Below are positions 18,651 through 27,329 of a stretch of 64,000 bases of DNA, one piece after another (the stretch's first letter is position 1; every line of letters begins with the position of its first letter). The DNA lies in NCBI GenBank assembly GCA_943846785.1, contig OX044367.1:310001-374000 (forward strand), read 5' to 3'. Below the pieces are notes generated by a model that saw only the letters and a program-made list of their open reading frames with translations, searched no databases and was not told the origin of the DNA. The position numbers and the translations under genes were made by a program. This DNA comes from SCGC-AAA076-P13 sp905478035 (lineage in GTDB: Bacteria > Pseudomonadota > Gammaproteobacteria > Magnimaribacterales > D2472).

Positions 18651-19890
18651 TCAAATATCTTTGTTTTTTATATTTAGTATGACTGCCAATATTTTGGTAG
18701 GACAGGATGCATATTTTGGAGATCTTGCTCCTGGATATAACGAACCAGCTTTCCATAGTCCAAATAGGCCTTCAACTTATGAGCATCCAAGTGATGATGC
18801 TAATTTAGAACTTCATCGAGTTAATAAGAAAAATAAATCAAGTGGTTTTGAGAATTCTCAAAATATAATTACTAAGAAGCATTTCTCAAATATCTTTGAC
18901 GCTGAATTATCAAGCTTTAAGAATTGTATTAAAAGCGAAGGCACAGCTGAAGAAAGTTATATCAATACTAATTGTAAAATTTCAAAAGCTCTCCAAGATG
19001 CAGCTTTTATTTTACAGGGTAAAAAAAATATACAGGCTATCGACTTATTAGATAACTTCACAAAATTTAAAAAAATTAAAAACTCCACACCAAGATATCC
19101 AAAAAATATGCTTGAGTTTGGAGAAACTGGTTACGTCATAGTCGAATATGACATTACTGAAAAGGGCAGAATTGCCAATGAAGAAATTGTAGAAGCATGG
19201 TGCGGCAATATCTCAAGTCCATTCACTGAATTTCAACCTTGCTCATTTTTTAATAGAGAATCTCTCACGTCAGTTATCAAGTTTAAATATAAGCCTGCAA
19301 AGTTTGAAAATAAGCCAGTTTATACAAAGGATGTAAAACATAAGTTTACGTTCAGCCTAAATCCAAAACTATCTAAGATGAAAGATAAAGTAGATCAAGC
19401 TTATGATGAGGTTCGAAACAAAATTATTGCTAAAGATTATGTCAATGCAGCCGCGATAGCTCAAAACTATATTGAATATGACAATATATTCTTATTTGAG
19501 AAAGCAAGAGCACATTATTTTAATGAGGAATACTTACAAGCATCAACTGCTCTTTTTAAATTTATAGAATTAACAAAAGATGAAAAATATCGCTACCCTG
19601 AAGAGGTCTTATTAAGCAGTCTTATAATATTGGTAGACTCATTATACTTTTCGGAAGACTTCAAAAAGATAATCAGTTTAGATAATAATGTATCCAATTA
19701 CATAAAAGAAAAACCTCAATATAGAAGAAACTTAGCGATGACCAGTCTATATCTTGGAACTTCATATGTTAATACAGGGGATCTGCAGCAGGGGATGTAT
19801 TACCTAGGTATAGCACGCAAATATGCACCATCAGATGCTCAGGTAAAATATATCGACAATGTAATAAACCAAACAGCTAATTATTTATAG
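18637..19890 (+). CDS. Exported protein with TonB_C-like and TPR-like domains (uncharacterised)
   Basis: The 417-residue protein has a likely signal peptide (about 1-22). Residues about 145-245 look like a TonB C-terminal domain: PRYPKNMLEFGETGYVIVEY, a Cys pair (WCGN...PCSFF), then SVIKFKYKPAKFENKPV. After this, about 260-410 is helical with TPR-like repeats (DYVNAAAIAQNYIEYD, YLQASTALFKFIEL, GTSYVNTGDLQQGMYYLGIA). There is no proline-rich linker and no ExbB/ExbD nearby, so it is unlikely to be a classical energy transducer. It starts inside polA and its 3' end overlaps the convergent Coq4-like gene by 14 bases. The function is unknown. Confidence 0.65.
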   Translation: MKLTNQISLFFIFSMTANILVGQDAYFGDLAPGYNEPAFHSPNRPSTYEHPSDDANLELHRVNKKNKSSGFENSQNIITKKHFSNIFDAELSSFKNCIKSEGTAEESYINTNCKISKALQDAAFILQGKKNIQAIDLLDNFTKFKKIKNSTPRYPKNMLEFGETGYVIVEYDITEKGRIANEEIVEAWCGNISSPFTEFQPCSFFNRESLTSVIKFKYKPAKFENKPVYTKDVKHKFTFSLNPKLSKMKDKVDQAYDEVRNKIIAKDYVNAAAIAQNYIEYDNIFLFEKARAHYFNEEYLQASTALFKFIELTKDEKYRYPEEVLLSSLIILVDSLYFSEDFKKIISLDNNVSNYIKEKPQYRRNLAMTSLYLGTSYVNTGDLQQGMYYLGIARKYAPSDAQVKYIDNVINQTANYL

Positions 19891-20392
19891 AACCAGACCA
19901 TTGTGTTGGAATGTAATTTAGCTCTTCTGCGCTGAGAATATTAATTCCATGAATTTTCCTAAGATCAGATATTCTCATATTTAGGTATTCATCAGGCATT
20001 TGGAATGGCCATTTTTTTTTCATTTTAAATGTTTTAAAGATGACCTTTCTTTTTATACCAGAGATATTCCAATAAAGTTTTAAAAATCCTCTTACTCCAA
20101 GCTCGTTAATGAGATGTTTTTGGATTTTCTTTATTTGTGGAAGTTTTGCATAGCCAAGAAGATACTTCCATTTAAAAGATGAGCCCCATAGAACCCAAGT
20201 ATCTAGTATAGCCTCTTGATCAATTGATATATCGAGGCCAAAAACTATGTGAGTACAGTCATGGTCTCTTAATAGATTTCCTGACTGAAGATCATCTTCT
20301 AATATCTCTTTTGACTCGGGAAAAGAGTCGTAATAACACTCCAGTCCTTCTGATAAGGTTAGATCACAGTCTTGTTTTTGATATTTAAGCAC
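19877..20392 (-). CDS. Coq4-like protein with HDxxH(x11)E motif
   Basis: The 171-residue protein carries RDHDCTH (His44, Asp45, His48) followed after exactly eleven residues by Glu60. HDxxH(x11)E is the metal-binding signature of the COQ4 family, which acts in ubiquinone synthesis. Preceding LLRDHDCTHIVFGLD and the following helical part also fit a COQ4-type fold. Other gammaproteobacteria of this type usually make ubiquinone with the UbiA-UbiK set, several of which are in this window. It overlaps engB by 8 bases and is probably co-transcribed with it. Family membership rests on the motif and is moderately sure; the role is inferred. Confidence 0.55.
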   Translation of the reverse strand: MLKYQKQDCDLTLSEGLECYYDSFPESKEILEDDLQSGNLLRDHDCTHIVFGLDISIDQEAILDTWVLWGSSFKWKYLLGYAKLPQIKKIQKHLINELGVRGFLKLYWNISGIKRKVIFKTFKMKKKWPFQMPDEYLNMRISDLRKIHGINILSAEELNYIPTQWSGSINN

Positions 20393-20969
20393 CAGTAAAT
20401 TCTAGTATTGCTCTTGAAAGCTTGTCAAACCCTACGATATCTTTTGATGAGACGGCAATGGCTTCAACCCCTTGCATTTGCCTATTTACTGCTGATATAG
20501 CCTTATGTTTTTGATTGTTAGATAGCTTATCACTTTTTGTTAAAACTGGAATAAAGGCAATATCCGAGTTATTGCATAGCTCAATCATATCTCTATCACT
20601 ATCTTTTAATGGATGCCTTATGTCCATAAAAATGACTACAGCTTTCAAGGCTTTTCGTTTTGCAAAATACTCTTCCAACAAAGGAGCCCAATCTTTTCTC
20701 TTATGAAAGCTTGACTTAGCAAAGCCATATCCAGGAAGATCTACAAATTTTAAAGTTTCGTTTACTTTAAAGAAGTTTATTTCAGTGGTTCTTCCAGGCG
20801 TTTTGCTTATTCGTGCAAGCTTAGGGTTTTCTGTTAGAGCATTTAGTGCACTCGATTTGCCAGCATTTGATCTACCAGCCAATAAAATTTCATCACCCAT
20901 GTCTTCTGGGAGATTCTTAAACTTAGTTACTCCAAGCATAAACTCAGATTCTTTAAAAAGGTTTTTCAT
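20385..20969 (-). CDS. engB: Ribosome biogenesis GTPase YihA/EngB
   Basis: This is a cytoplasmic GTPase for 50S assembly. The G motifs are in order: GRSNAGKSSALNAL (G1), TPGRTTEINFF (G2), DLPGYGFA (G3), TKSDKL (G4) and a final SSK (G5). Length 194 is normal. It is divergent from cytochrome c4 across 65 bases containing a TATAAT-like box; the polA/engB/cytochrome c4/dsbA neighbourhood is as in Pseudomonas. Confidence 0.96.
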   Translation of the reverse strand: MKNLFKESEFMLGVTKFKNLPEDMGDEILLAGRSNAGKSSALNALTENPKLARISKTPGRTTEINFFKVNETLKFVDLPGYGFAKSSFHKRKDWAPLLEEYFAKRKALKAVVIFMDIRHPLKDSDRDMIELCNNSDIAFIPVLTKSDKLSNNQKHKAISAVNRQMQGVEAIAVSSKDIVGFDKLSRAILEFTGA

Positions 20970-21034
20970 TTAATAGTTTGTATCATACCAACCTATGTTT
21001 ATAATACACATCACAATACACACTTAATAAGTAT

Positions 21035-21697
21035 ATGAAATCAATTTCGTTATTTTTTACATCTTTTTGTTTAGTATTTTCTTTACATGCAGCAGAAAGT
21101 GGAAATTCAGAGAATATGCCGCAAGGATTTATTTCAGGCGATGCATCTAACGGCTCAACTTTAGTAGATTCATGTACTGCTTGTCATGGAAGTGATGGCA
21201 ATAGTATTAGCTCTGATTGGCCTAAATTAGCAGGACAAAATCAAAGATACCTCTATGAGCAATTAAAATATTTTAGAGATGGCGAAAGAAATAATGCCCT
21301 TATGATGGCTGTAATTCCATATTTAAATACCTTACAAGATGCTGATTTACTAGATATGGCAGCATTTTATGAGTCTAATGAGACCTCAAGAGGCCAAGCA
21401 AAAAACGATGAAGAGCTTTTAGAACTTGGAACTAGTTTATATAGATTTGGAAATATGAAAAAAGGCATACCTGCATGTACTGCATGTCACTCTGTTGATG
21501 GACAGGGTAACTATTTAGCAGGATTTCCAGGCGTAGCTGGCCAACAAGTTGGCTATCTGACTAGTACTCTCAAGGCGTATAGATCAAAAGAACGAAATGC
21601 TGGAGAGCAATCTCTTGTAATGCAATCCATAGCTCTAAATTTAAGCGATGGAGATATTGATGCTTTAGCTAATTACATGCACGGACTATATAAATAA
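21035..21697 (+). CDS. Diheme cytochrome c4
   Basis: This is a periplasmic electron carrier to terminal oxidases. After a signal peptide (about 1-20) there are two similar c-type domains, each with a heme motif (CTACHG near residue 46-50 and CTACHS near residue 148-152) and distal Met residues (ALMMAVIP and LVMQSIALNLS). Length 220 is typical of c4. It probably feeds the cytochrome c oxidase encoded at 2897-7136. dsbA follows after 8 bases, which fits a need for reduced heme-motif cysteines being managed by disulfide enzymes. Confidence 0.93.
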   Translation: MKSISLFFTSFCLVFSLHAAESGNSENMPQGFISGDASNGSTLVDSCTACHGSDGNSISSDWPKLAGQNQRYLYEQLKYFRDGERNNALMMAVIPYLNTLQDADLLDMAAFYESNETSRGQAKNDEELLELGTSLYRFGNMKKGIPACTACHSVDGQGNYLAGFPGVAGQQVGYLTSTLKAYRSKERNAGEQSLVMQSIALNLSDGDIDALANYMHGLYK

Positions 21698-21705
21698 TAT
21701 TAACT

Positions 21706-22317
21706 ATGAAAAACATATATAAATTTTTTGCAATCGCTCTTATTTCAGTTTCTATTAACGCTGAATACAAATTGGGCAAAGACTATCGCTTAATTGATAA
21801 TCCTATTCAAGTAAGAAAAGATGGAATAGTAGAAGTCACTGAGGCTTTTTGGTATGGATGTAATCATTGTTACAACTTTGAGCCATCTATTAATGCTTGG
21901 GAATCGAGACTTGATGCTGGAGTAAAATTTGAAAAAATGCCAATTACTTGGGGAAGTATCCATCAATTGCATGCTGCTCTTTTCTATACTATAGAATCCC
22001 TTAAGTTAGATCCATCCACGCACTCTGCTGTTTTTGTAACAATCCATAAAGAAGGTAATTTTCTTCAAAACCCAAAAGCCATTGAACAATTTTTAGCAAA
22101 GTTTGGTGTTGCACCTGAGGTAACAGCTCAATATTTAAATTCTTTTGGAGTAAAACAAAAAGTTAACAGAAGTATTAAATACGGCAAGCAAGTCAAAGTT
22201 ACTGGAGTCCCAATGATGATTGTAGACGGGACTTATATAATTGAATCGAAAGGATCATTCGGAGATATGCTTAAAGTGGTTGATCATGTCATAGATCTTC
22301 AAAGACCAAACTCATAG
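21706..22317 (+). CDS. dsbA: Thiol:disulfide interchange protein DsbA, CNHC active site
   Basis: DsbA oxidises cysteines of exported proteins and is re-oxidised by DsbB. There is a signal peptide (about 1-19), a thioredoxin fold with helical insertion, and the active site FWYGCNHCYNFEP (Cys52, Cys55), followed by the cis-proline loop VTGVPMM. The usual dipeptide between the cysteines is Pro-His; here it is Asn-His, read clearly from the bases. Length 203 is normal. It lies in a run with two cytochromes c. Confidence 0.92.
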   Translation: MKNIYKFFAIALISVSINAEYKLGKDYRLIDNPIQVRKDGIVEVTEAFWYGCNHCYNFEPSINAWESRLDAGVKFEKMPITWGSIHQLHAALFYTIESLKLDPSTHSAVFVTIHKEGNFLQNPKAIEQFLAKFGVAPEVTAQYLNSFGVKQKVNRSIKYGKQVKVTGVPMMIVDGTYIIESKGSFGDMLKVVDHVIDLQRPNS

Positions 22318-22325
22318 GAATTTAA

Positions 22326-22730
22326 ATGAAAAATAAAAGTTATCTACTAATTTTGCCACTATGTGCAATATTTCTTTTTAATGGTAAAAAATATGATGAT
22401 TCAGTAATTGAAAGAATTCATCTCAATGTAAACATATGCGTTGAAGGTCAGGACTGCGGTGCTGTTTTAGCAGAAGCGAGTGCTGATGCAGGAGGATCTT
22501 CAACAGTATCAAAACTCTATGCTAGCTGTATTGCATGTCATGGAGCCAAGGGAGAGGGTGGAATTGGCCCATCATTTAAGGGTAGAAAGAGTGATTATAT
22601 TTCAACAGCATTAGTTCAATATAAAAATAAAGAAGAAAGAGGAGCTCAAAGTGCACTAATGTATGCTCAGGCTGCAGCACTATCGGATAAAGAAATAAAA
22701 GACCTCTCGGAATATATTACTACTTTATAG
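22326..22730 (+). CDS. Small monoheme cytochrome c
   Basis: The 134-residue exported protein has an N-terminal hydrophobic segment (about 5-18), then a Cys pair near residues 37-43 (CVEGQDCG), and a cytochrome c domain with heme motif CIACH and GAKGEGGIGPSFKG. A Met (ALMYAQAAALSDKEI) may be the distal ligand. It resembles the cytochrome c5/c553 class. The 3' end overlaps convergent ubiK by 11 bases. Confidence 0.85.
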   Translation: MKNKSYLLILPLCAIFLFNGKKYDDSVIERIHLNVNICVEGQDCGAVLAEASADAGGSSTVSKLYASCIACHGAKGEGGIGPSFKGRKSDYISTALVQYKNKEERGAQSALMYAQAAALSDKEIKDLSEYITTL

Positions 22731-22956
22731 ATTCTTCTAATAAAATAATTCTTTTTTCTAGTCTATCGGCAATATTTTTTAAGGCTTCATATTTGGATCT
22801 GCTGACATAGCCACTTCGCTCTATTAGGCCATCAAAATCTTTAGATAAATTGCCTGCCAAAGAATTTATTACTTCAACTGGCAAGACGTCTCCAATTGCT
22901 CCGATCTCTTTTTTTATGATATTCATTACAGCATCTCTTAGCTCGTTATCTTTCAT
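22720..22956 (-). CDS. ubiK: Ubiquinone biosynthesis accessory factor UbiK (BMFP domain)
   Basis: UbiK (YqiC) is a small coiled-coil protein that works with UbiJ in aerobic ubiquinone synthesis. The C-terminal half, YVSRSKYEALKNIADRLEK and RIILLEESI, is the typical BMFP coiled coil (compare VSREEF...LEQRI in E. coli). I take the ATG at 22956 (78 residues), which overlaps the end of the HAD gene by 11 bases; a TTG four codons earlier is also in frame. ubiJ, its partner, is at 38760. Confidence 0.8.
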   Translation of the reverse strand: MKDNELRDAVMNIIKKEIGAIGDVLPVEVINSLAGNLSKDFDGLIERSGYVSRSKYEALKNIADRLEKRIILLEESIK

Positions 22957-23650
22957 TAAGTTCCTCAATCAGTTTTATACAGTCCTTCCAATAAGCAAAC
23001 TCATCCGGCTTACCAAAAGACTGTTCCCATTCTTTATTTCTATTATTAAACCAAACCGCTTTCATTCCCAGTTCATGGGCTCCAAATACATCATTAACTT
23101 GATGATCGCCAATATGAATTATTTCTTGAAAAGAAATGTCGTTATATTTATTTTTAGCTGATACAAAGTGCGGCTTATTTGGTTTATTATCTTTGACATC
23201 AAAAGAGCTCAGAGAAAAGTCAAAATATTTCCCAATTTTATACTTAAAAATATCTGCATTACCATTTGTAAGAATTCCAAGATGATAATTCTTAGATAGA
23301 TCTTTAATAGCATCATAAACACCATCGTAAAAAACTACTTGATGTCTTTTTTCTAAAAACATCGAATAGGCAGTATTAATTATTTCATTTCTTTCTGCTT
23401 CGTCAGAAATGATATCCTTTAATTTTTGTTTATAAATTTCTTTTCTAAGCAGACCTATGTCCCACTCTAAAGAAGGCATGGTTTTGATGAGATCTTCTCT
23501 TATGCCCATGAAATCGCTCATAGACCCCCACTCTATATTTCCTACCTTTTGTCTAAGCCATTCCCTAGTATCTCTTTCAGCCTTGATGATTACTGGGGCA
23601 ATATCCCAAAAAGTATCATCAAGATCAAATGTAATTAATTTATATTTCAT
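22946..23650 (-). CDS. yigB: HAD-family phosphatase, YigB-like
   Basis: HAD motif I FDLDDTFWD is at residues 8-16, motif II is LTNGN, and motif IV is IGDHQVNDVFGAHELGMKAVWFN. The 234-residue size and its place directly after xerC match E. coli yigB, a phosphatase able to act on a riboflavin intermediate. Substrate assignment is by synteny only. It overlaps xerC by 4 bases. Confidence 0.82.
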   Translation of the reverse strand: MKYKLITFDLDDTFWDIAPVIIKAERDTREWLRQKVGNIEWGSMSDFMGIREDLIKTMPSLEWDIGLLRKEIYKQKLKDIISDEAERNEIINTAYSMFLEKRHQVVFYDGVYDAIKDLSKNYHLGILTNGNADIFKYKIGKYFDFSLSSFDVKDNKPNKPHFVSAKNKYNDISFQEIIHIGDHQVNDVFGAHELGMKAVWFNNRNKEWEQSFGKPDEFAYWKDCIKLIEELNER

Positions 23651-24543
23651 TTCTTTGCTCTTGGGTGGGCTTTGTCATATATCTTAACTAAATATTGATA
23701 ATCTAACTTAGTATAAATTTGTGTAGTAGACAGTGAACTATGTCCTAGTAGCTCTTGGATTGTTCTGAGATCCCCACTTGATTCAAGCATATGTGTTGCA
23801 AAACTATGCCTTAGCATATGGGGGTGAACTGGAGGCAGCCCTTGTTTTAATGCCATTCTTTTTAGTCTTAATTGGATGCTCCTTACAGAAAGCCTTGATC
23901 CTTTTAAATTTATAAATAATGCTGTTGATTCTTCAGAATATTTTTGCCTTTCTTTGATCCAATTTTGAATTGCGCTAATAGCATATCTTCCTAGTGGAAC
24001 AATTCTAGTCTTAGAGCCTTTGCCCAAAACCCTTAAGAAAGACATCTCTTCTTCGAAATCATCTATATCAATATTTGCAGTTTCTGAAACTCTTAATCCA
24101 GATGAATACATTAGCTCAACAATAGCCAAGTCTCTAATCTCTAGAGCATCTTCAGGCTTTATGCTCAAAAGTTGCTCTACATCTTCTGGTGACAAAACAT
24201 CAGGCAGATGCTGAGCAGTCTTTGGTGCTTTCACAAGCTCAAAGGGCGAAGATTCAATTATAGAATTCTTTTTCAAAAATTTAAAAAAACCTTTTGCTGA
24301 CGACAAATGCCTTTGGATGCTTCTTGGATTATTGTTTGCAGAAAAAAGGTTGCCGATCCAGCCAGTACATATATCATCCGTTATTTCATTATATAAGGTG
24401 ATTTCTAATGATTTTAGGTAGGTAGATAACTTTAACAAATCTCTCTTATAGGAGTTTGCGGTATTTGGCGAAAGATTTTTAACTTGAAAGATATATTCTA
24501 TATATTGAGCTATGTCCTTAGTAATAAAATATTCTTTAGACAT
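23647..24543 (-). CDS. xerC: Tyrosine recombinase XerC
   Basis: XerC resolves chromosome dimers at dif together with XerD. The 298 residues have an N-terminal SAM-like core-binding domain and a catalytic domain with Arg in SSGLRVSE, HPHMLRHSFATHML (HxxR), the second His in LLGHSSLSTTQIYT and the nucleophile Tyr in IYTKL. The position between DUF484 and yigB is the conserved one and separates it from xerD or an integrase. Confidence 0.95.
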   Translation of the reverse strand: MSKEYFITKDIAQYIEYIFQVKNLSPNTANSYKRDLLKLSTYLKSLEITLYNEITDDICTGWIGNLFSANNNPRSIQRHLSSAKGFFKFLKKNSIIESSPFELVKAPKTAQHLPDVLSPEDVEQLLSIKPEDALEIRDLAIVELMYSSGLRVSETANIDIDDFEEEMSFLRVLGKGSKTRIVPLGRYAISAIQNWIKERQKYSEESTALFINLKGSRLSVRSIQLRLKRMALKQGLPPVHPHMLRHSFATHMLESSGDLRTIQELLGHSSLSTTQIYTKLDYQYLVKIYDKAHPRAKK

Positions 24544-25171
24544 TCATGTCTTCTGAAGCAAATCTTTTTTCTAAAATATCTCTTATATACTCTATAAAAG
24601 TAGTATCTTCATCACCCAAATACTTGGTTCTGTCATAGCTACCAAGCATTAGGAGGCCAATATCTTTGCCATTGATGATTACTGCAATTGCCATAGATTG
24701 AACTTCATTGTCATTAAACAATAGATTCATTTTTTCTTGCGAAAAAGATCCACAGTGTATTGAGCCTTTATGAAAAGACATTCCTGTTTTCTTTTCTAGT
24801 TCATTTATTTCTGAATTATCATGAAGGCGCAAAATACAGTTATCCACATTAAATTGCTTATGAAAATTCTCTTGAACTTTATTGATAATTTCTTCACTAG
24901 AAGACGCTCCCAAAATACTTAAAGTAAGATCTTTTGATTTATTAAAGAGATCTTCATTTATTGAAGCTGTCTTTACAAAAGAAGACAACAACTCCATTAA
25001 ATCTTTTTGTTCATCTCTAAGTTTTAGAATCTGCCTTTCAAGAAGAGAGGATGCTGAGCTCGAGGAATGTTTAAATTTAAGTTCGCTTACAAGAGACTCT
25101 CTAGATTCAAAAAAATCTAAATTATCTAATAAAAATATCTCTACTTCTTTAGCATCTATCTTTTTACCCAT
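24536..25171 (-). CDS. DUF484 family protein (GAF-like)
   Basis: This 211-residue protein has an N-terminal helical region (KEVEIFLLDNLDFFESRESLV) and a predicted coiled coil (SSLLERQILKLRDEQKDLMELL), then a GAF-like domain. It occupies the dapF-DUF484-xerC slot conserved in gammaproteobacteria. The function is not known. I take the ATG at 25171; a TTG immediately upstream is possible. It overlaps dapF by 8 bases. Confidence 0.85.
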   Translation of the reverse strand: MGKKIDAKEVEIFLLDNLDFFESRESLVSELKFKHSSSSASSLLERQILKLRDEQKDLMELLSSFVKTASINEDLFNKSKDLTLSILGASSSEEIINKVQENFHKQFNVDNCILRLHDNSEINELEKKTGMSFHKGSIHCGSFSQEKMNLLFNDNEVQSMAIAVIINGKDIGLLMLGSYDRTKYLGDEDTTFIEYIRDILEKRFASEDMNV

Positions 25172-25943
25172 CAAAACTCCCAGAATATATAAATTTAGTT
25201 GGCCCAGACATCAAAATACTTCCTTCAATTCTTTTAAATTGAAGTCTGCCACCAGAGGATTTAATTGTAACCTTTTTAATTTTATCTTTAAGACATAGGC
25301 AAGCAACCGAAAAAGATGCTGACCCACAGGATAGAGTTTCACCAACACCATTTTCATATGTTCTTATATTGAAATTATTTTTATCTTTTGAGTATATCGA
25401 GACATTAATTCCAATTGGTTTTATGTGAAGAGCTAATTTATTATAAAGATCATTTAAATCAAATTTAGCTACACTTTTTTTTGGGATACAAAGATGTAAA
25501 TTGCCAGAGTCAACAAGATTGAAAGGGGTTTTGATAATTTTTTTTATTTTAGTTTCTAAGCTAGAATCCGAAAAAGATTTAGCTTCATCTAAAATAACCT
25601 CAACATTATTTTTAATAGGATTGCATCTAATATCCATTGTTTTAGTTTGAAAAGTTAACGGGCCATTTGGTGCAAACTTTTGATCCCATATATACGATGC
25701 AGCACATCTGATGCCATTTAGGCACATATTGGCTTGGCCGCCATCAGCGTTATAGAATTTTATATAAAAATCTTTATTATCTTTTGTAGGTACTCCGATA
25801 TGTATCATTTGGTCAAATCCAATGCCTAAATTTCTATCACCAAGCTTACTAATTAGTGATTTAGTTGGTTTAAATTCTTGTTCTAGTGAATTTACCATTA
25901 CGAAATCATTCCCATTCCCATGCATTTTAGTAAATTTAATCAT
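25164..25943 (-). CDS. dapF: Diaminopimelate epimerase
   Basis: DapF interconverts LL- and meso-diaminopimelate for lysine and peptidoglycan synthesis. The N-terminus KMHGNGNDFVMV and the two catalytic cysteines in ANMCLNGIRC and LSCGSASFSVAC are present. The first catalytic loop reads MCLNG where MCGNG is common. I take the ATG at 25943 (259 residues), which overlaps the end of lysA by 8 bases; a GTG two codons upstream is also in frame. Confidence 0.94.
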   Translation of the reverse strand: MIKFTKMHGNGNDFVMVNSLEQEFKPTKSLISKLGDRNLGIGFDQMIHIGVPTKDNKDFYIKFYNADGGQANMCLNGIRCAASYIWDQKFAPNGPLTFQTKTMDIRCNPIKNNVEVILDEAKSFSDSSLETKIKKIIKTPFNLVDSGNLHLCIPKKSVAKFDLNDLYNKLALHIKPIGINVSIYSKDKNNFNIRTYENGVGETLSCGSASFSVACLCLKDKIKKVTIKSSGGRLQFKRIEGSILMSGPTKFIYSGSFDG

Positions 25944-27180
25944 TAACACTTAGTTCCATTTTTAAAATATCGTCTAATGATTCTCTTTTTCTTATTAGAA
26001 GAGCTTTGTCTGCATCCACAAGAACTTCGCAGGCCCTTGGTCTTGAATTATAGTTTGAAGACATAACAAAGCCGTAAGCCCCTGCAGTTCTTACTGCTAA
26101 AATATCATCTTCTTTAGCATTTATTTTTATATTTTTACCAAGAAAATCAGAAGACTCACATATGGGCCCAACTACATTCATATTTTTTTTATCATGGCCA
26201 TTGTCATTTTCATGAATGTTCCAAATTTCGTGTCTTGCTTCATATAGAGATGGTCTTAGAAGATCATTCATTGCAGCATCAACGATCAAAAATTCATCTT
26301 TTACATATTCAACCTTTGTTAAAAGTACTCCAGCATTTGCTGATATGCTCCTCCCAGGTTCCAGTATTAACCTTTCTCTTCTACCTTTAAATTCATCATT
26401 TAAACAAGTAATTAATTCTTCAGGATTGGGGTGGTTATTGCTATCATATGAAACACCTAAGCCTCCACCTAAATCTAAGAAATCAAGAGAAATACCTATC
26501 TCAGAAATTTGATCAGCAAGCTCAAAAGTTTTTTGAGCTGTTTCCTTGAAACTATCAAGATTGGTAATTTGAGATCCAATATGGCATGCAAGCCCAATCA
26601 TATGAGTATGCGGGGAGCTAAAAATGTATTTACTAAGACTTAAAATATCTTCAACGGAAGATATGCCAAACTTATCACCCTTCCTACCAGTTGTTATGTA
26701 ATCATGTCCTCCTGAATCTATATCGGGATTAAATCTAATAGATACCGGAGCAACCATTTTAAGTTGTTGTGCAATAGCTTCAATTCGATATAGTTCTGAT
26801 ACCGACTCAACATTAAAAGACAATATTCCATTTAAAATACCTTGCTCAATTTCATCAGATGATTTACCAACTCCTGAGAATATTATTGTTTTTGGGTCCG
26901 CTCCAACAGATAAAGCTCTATACATCTCTCCACCAGAAACCACATCGAAACCACAGCCGATATCTTTTAAAATTTTTAGAACTGAAATATTGCTTAGTGA
27001 TTTAACTGAAAAACAAGCTAAGTTATTTGTGCCTTTAAAAGAATCAACATATTTCAATGCATTGTTTTGAAGTGCATTTTTTGAATAAACATAGCAAGGA
27101 GTACCAAAGTCTTCAGCTACATCTGATAGCGGGACGTCATCACAAAATAATTTATTTTGTTTGTATTCGAATGCATCCAT
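25936..27180 (-). CDS. lysA: Diaminopimelate decarboxylase
   Basis: LysA makes lysine from meso-diaminopimelate using PLP. The PLP lysine is in CFSVKSLSN, with HIGSQI, LDLGGGLGVSY and ILEPGRSISANAG as further PLP-site motifs; the C-terminal YGFVMSSNYNSRPRACEVL completes the barrel/sheet interface. Length 414 is normal. Its ATG shares one base with the lptM stop (TAATG). Confidence 0.96.
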   Translation of the reverse strand: MDAFEYKQNKLFCDDVPLSDVAEDFGTPCYVYSKNALQNNALKYVDSFKGTNNLACFSVKSLSNISVLKILKDIGCGFDVVSGGEMYRALSVGADPKTIIFSGVGKSSDEIEQGILNGILSFNVESVSELYRIEAIAQQLKMVAPVSIRFNPDIDSGGHDYITTGRKGDKFGISSVEDILSLSKYIFSSPHTHMIGLACHIGSQITNLDSFKETAQKTFELADQISEIGISLDFLDLGGGLGVSYDSNNHPNPEELITCLNDEFKGRRERLILEPGRSISANAGVLLTKVEYVKDEFLIVDAAMNDLLRPSLYEARHEIWNIHENDNGHDKKNMNVVGPICESSDFLGKNIKINAKEDDILAVRTAGAYGFVMSSNYNSRPRACEVLVDADKALLIRKRESLDDILKMELSVND

Positions 27181-27284
27181 TAAAGAATCTCCAGCCCTTT
27201 CGATTCAACTAGAGGTCCTTTAACTCCGCAAGACGATATTGCTAATATTAAAAATAGACTTAATGTAATTTTGAAAAAGTTCAT
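27180..27284 (-). CDS. lptM: LptM-like small lipoprotein
   Basis: A 34-residue reading frame lies directly upstream of lysA. It starts MNFFKITLSLFLILA, has the lipobox ISSC (Cys19), and continues GVKGPL, matching the CGLKGPLY hallmark of LptM (YifL). LptM assists disulfide maturation of the LptD/LptE LPS translocon at the outer membrane. The stop TAA and the lysA ATG overlap by one base. Its position before lysA is the conserved one. It is short enough to be missed by gene callers. Confidence 0.85.
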   Translation of the reverse strand: MNFFKITLSLFLILAISSCGVKGPLVESKGLEIL

Positions 27285-27329
27285 AGTGCGTATTATGGGC
27301 AATTATGCCCATAATTGCACAGTGTTAGA

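Noticed and set aside
24882..25298. 138-residue plus-strand frame across DUF484 and dapF
   Set aside because: Spans two well-supported minus-strand genes; no motif.
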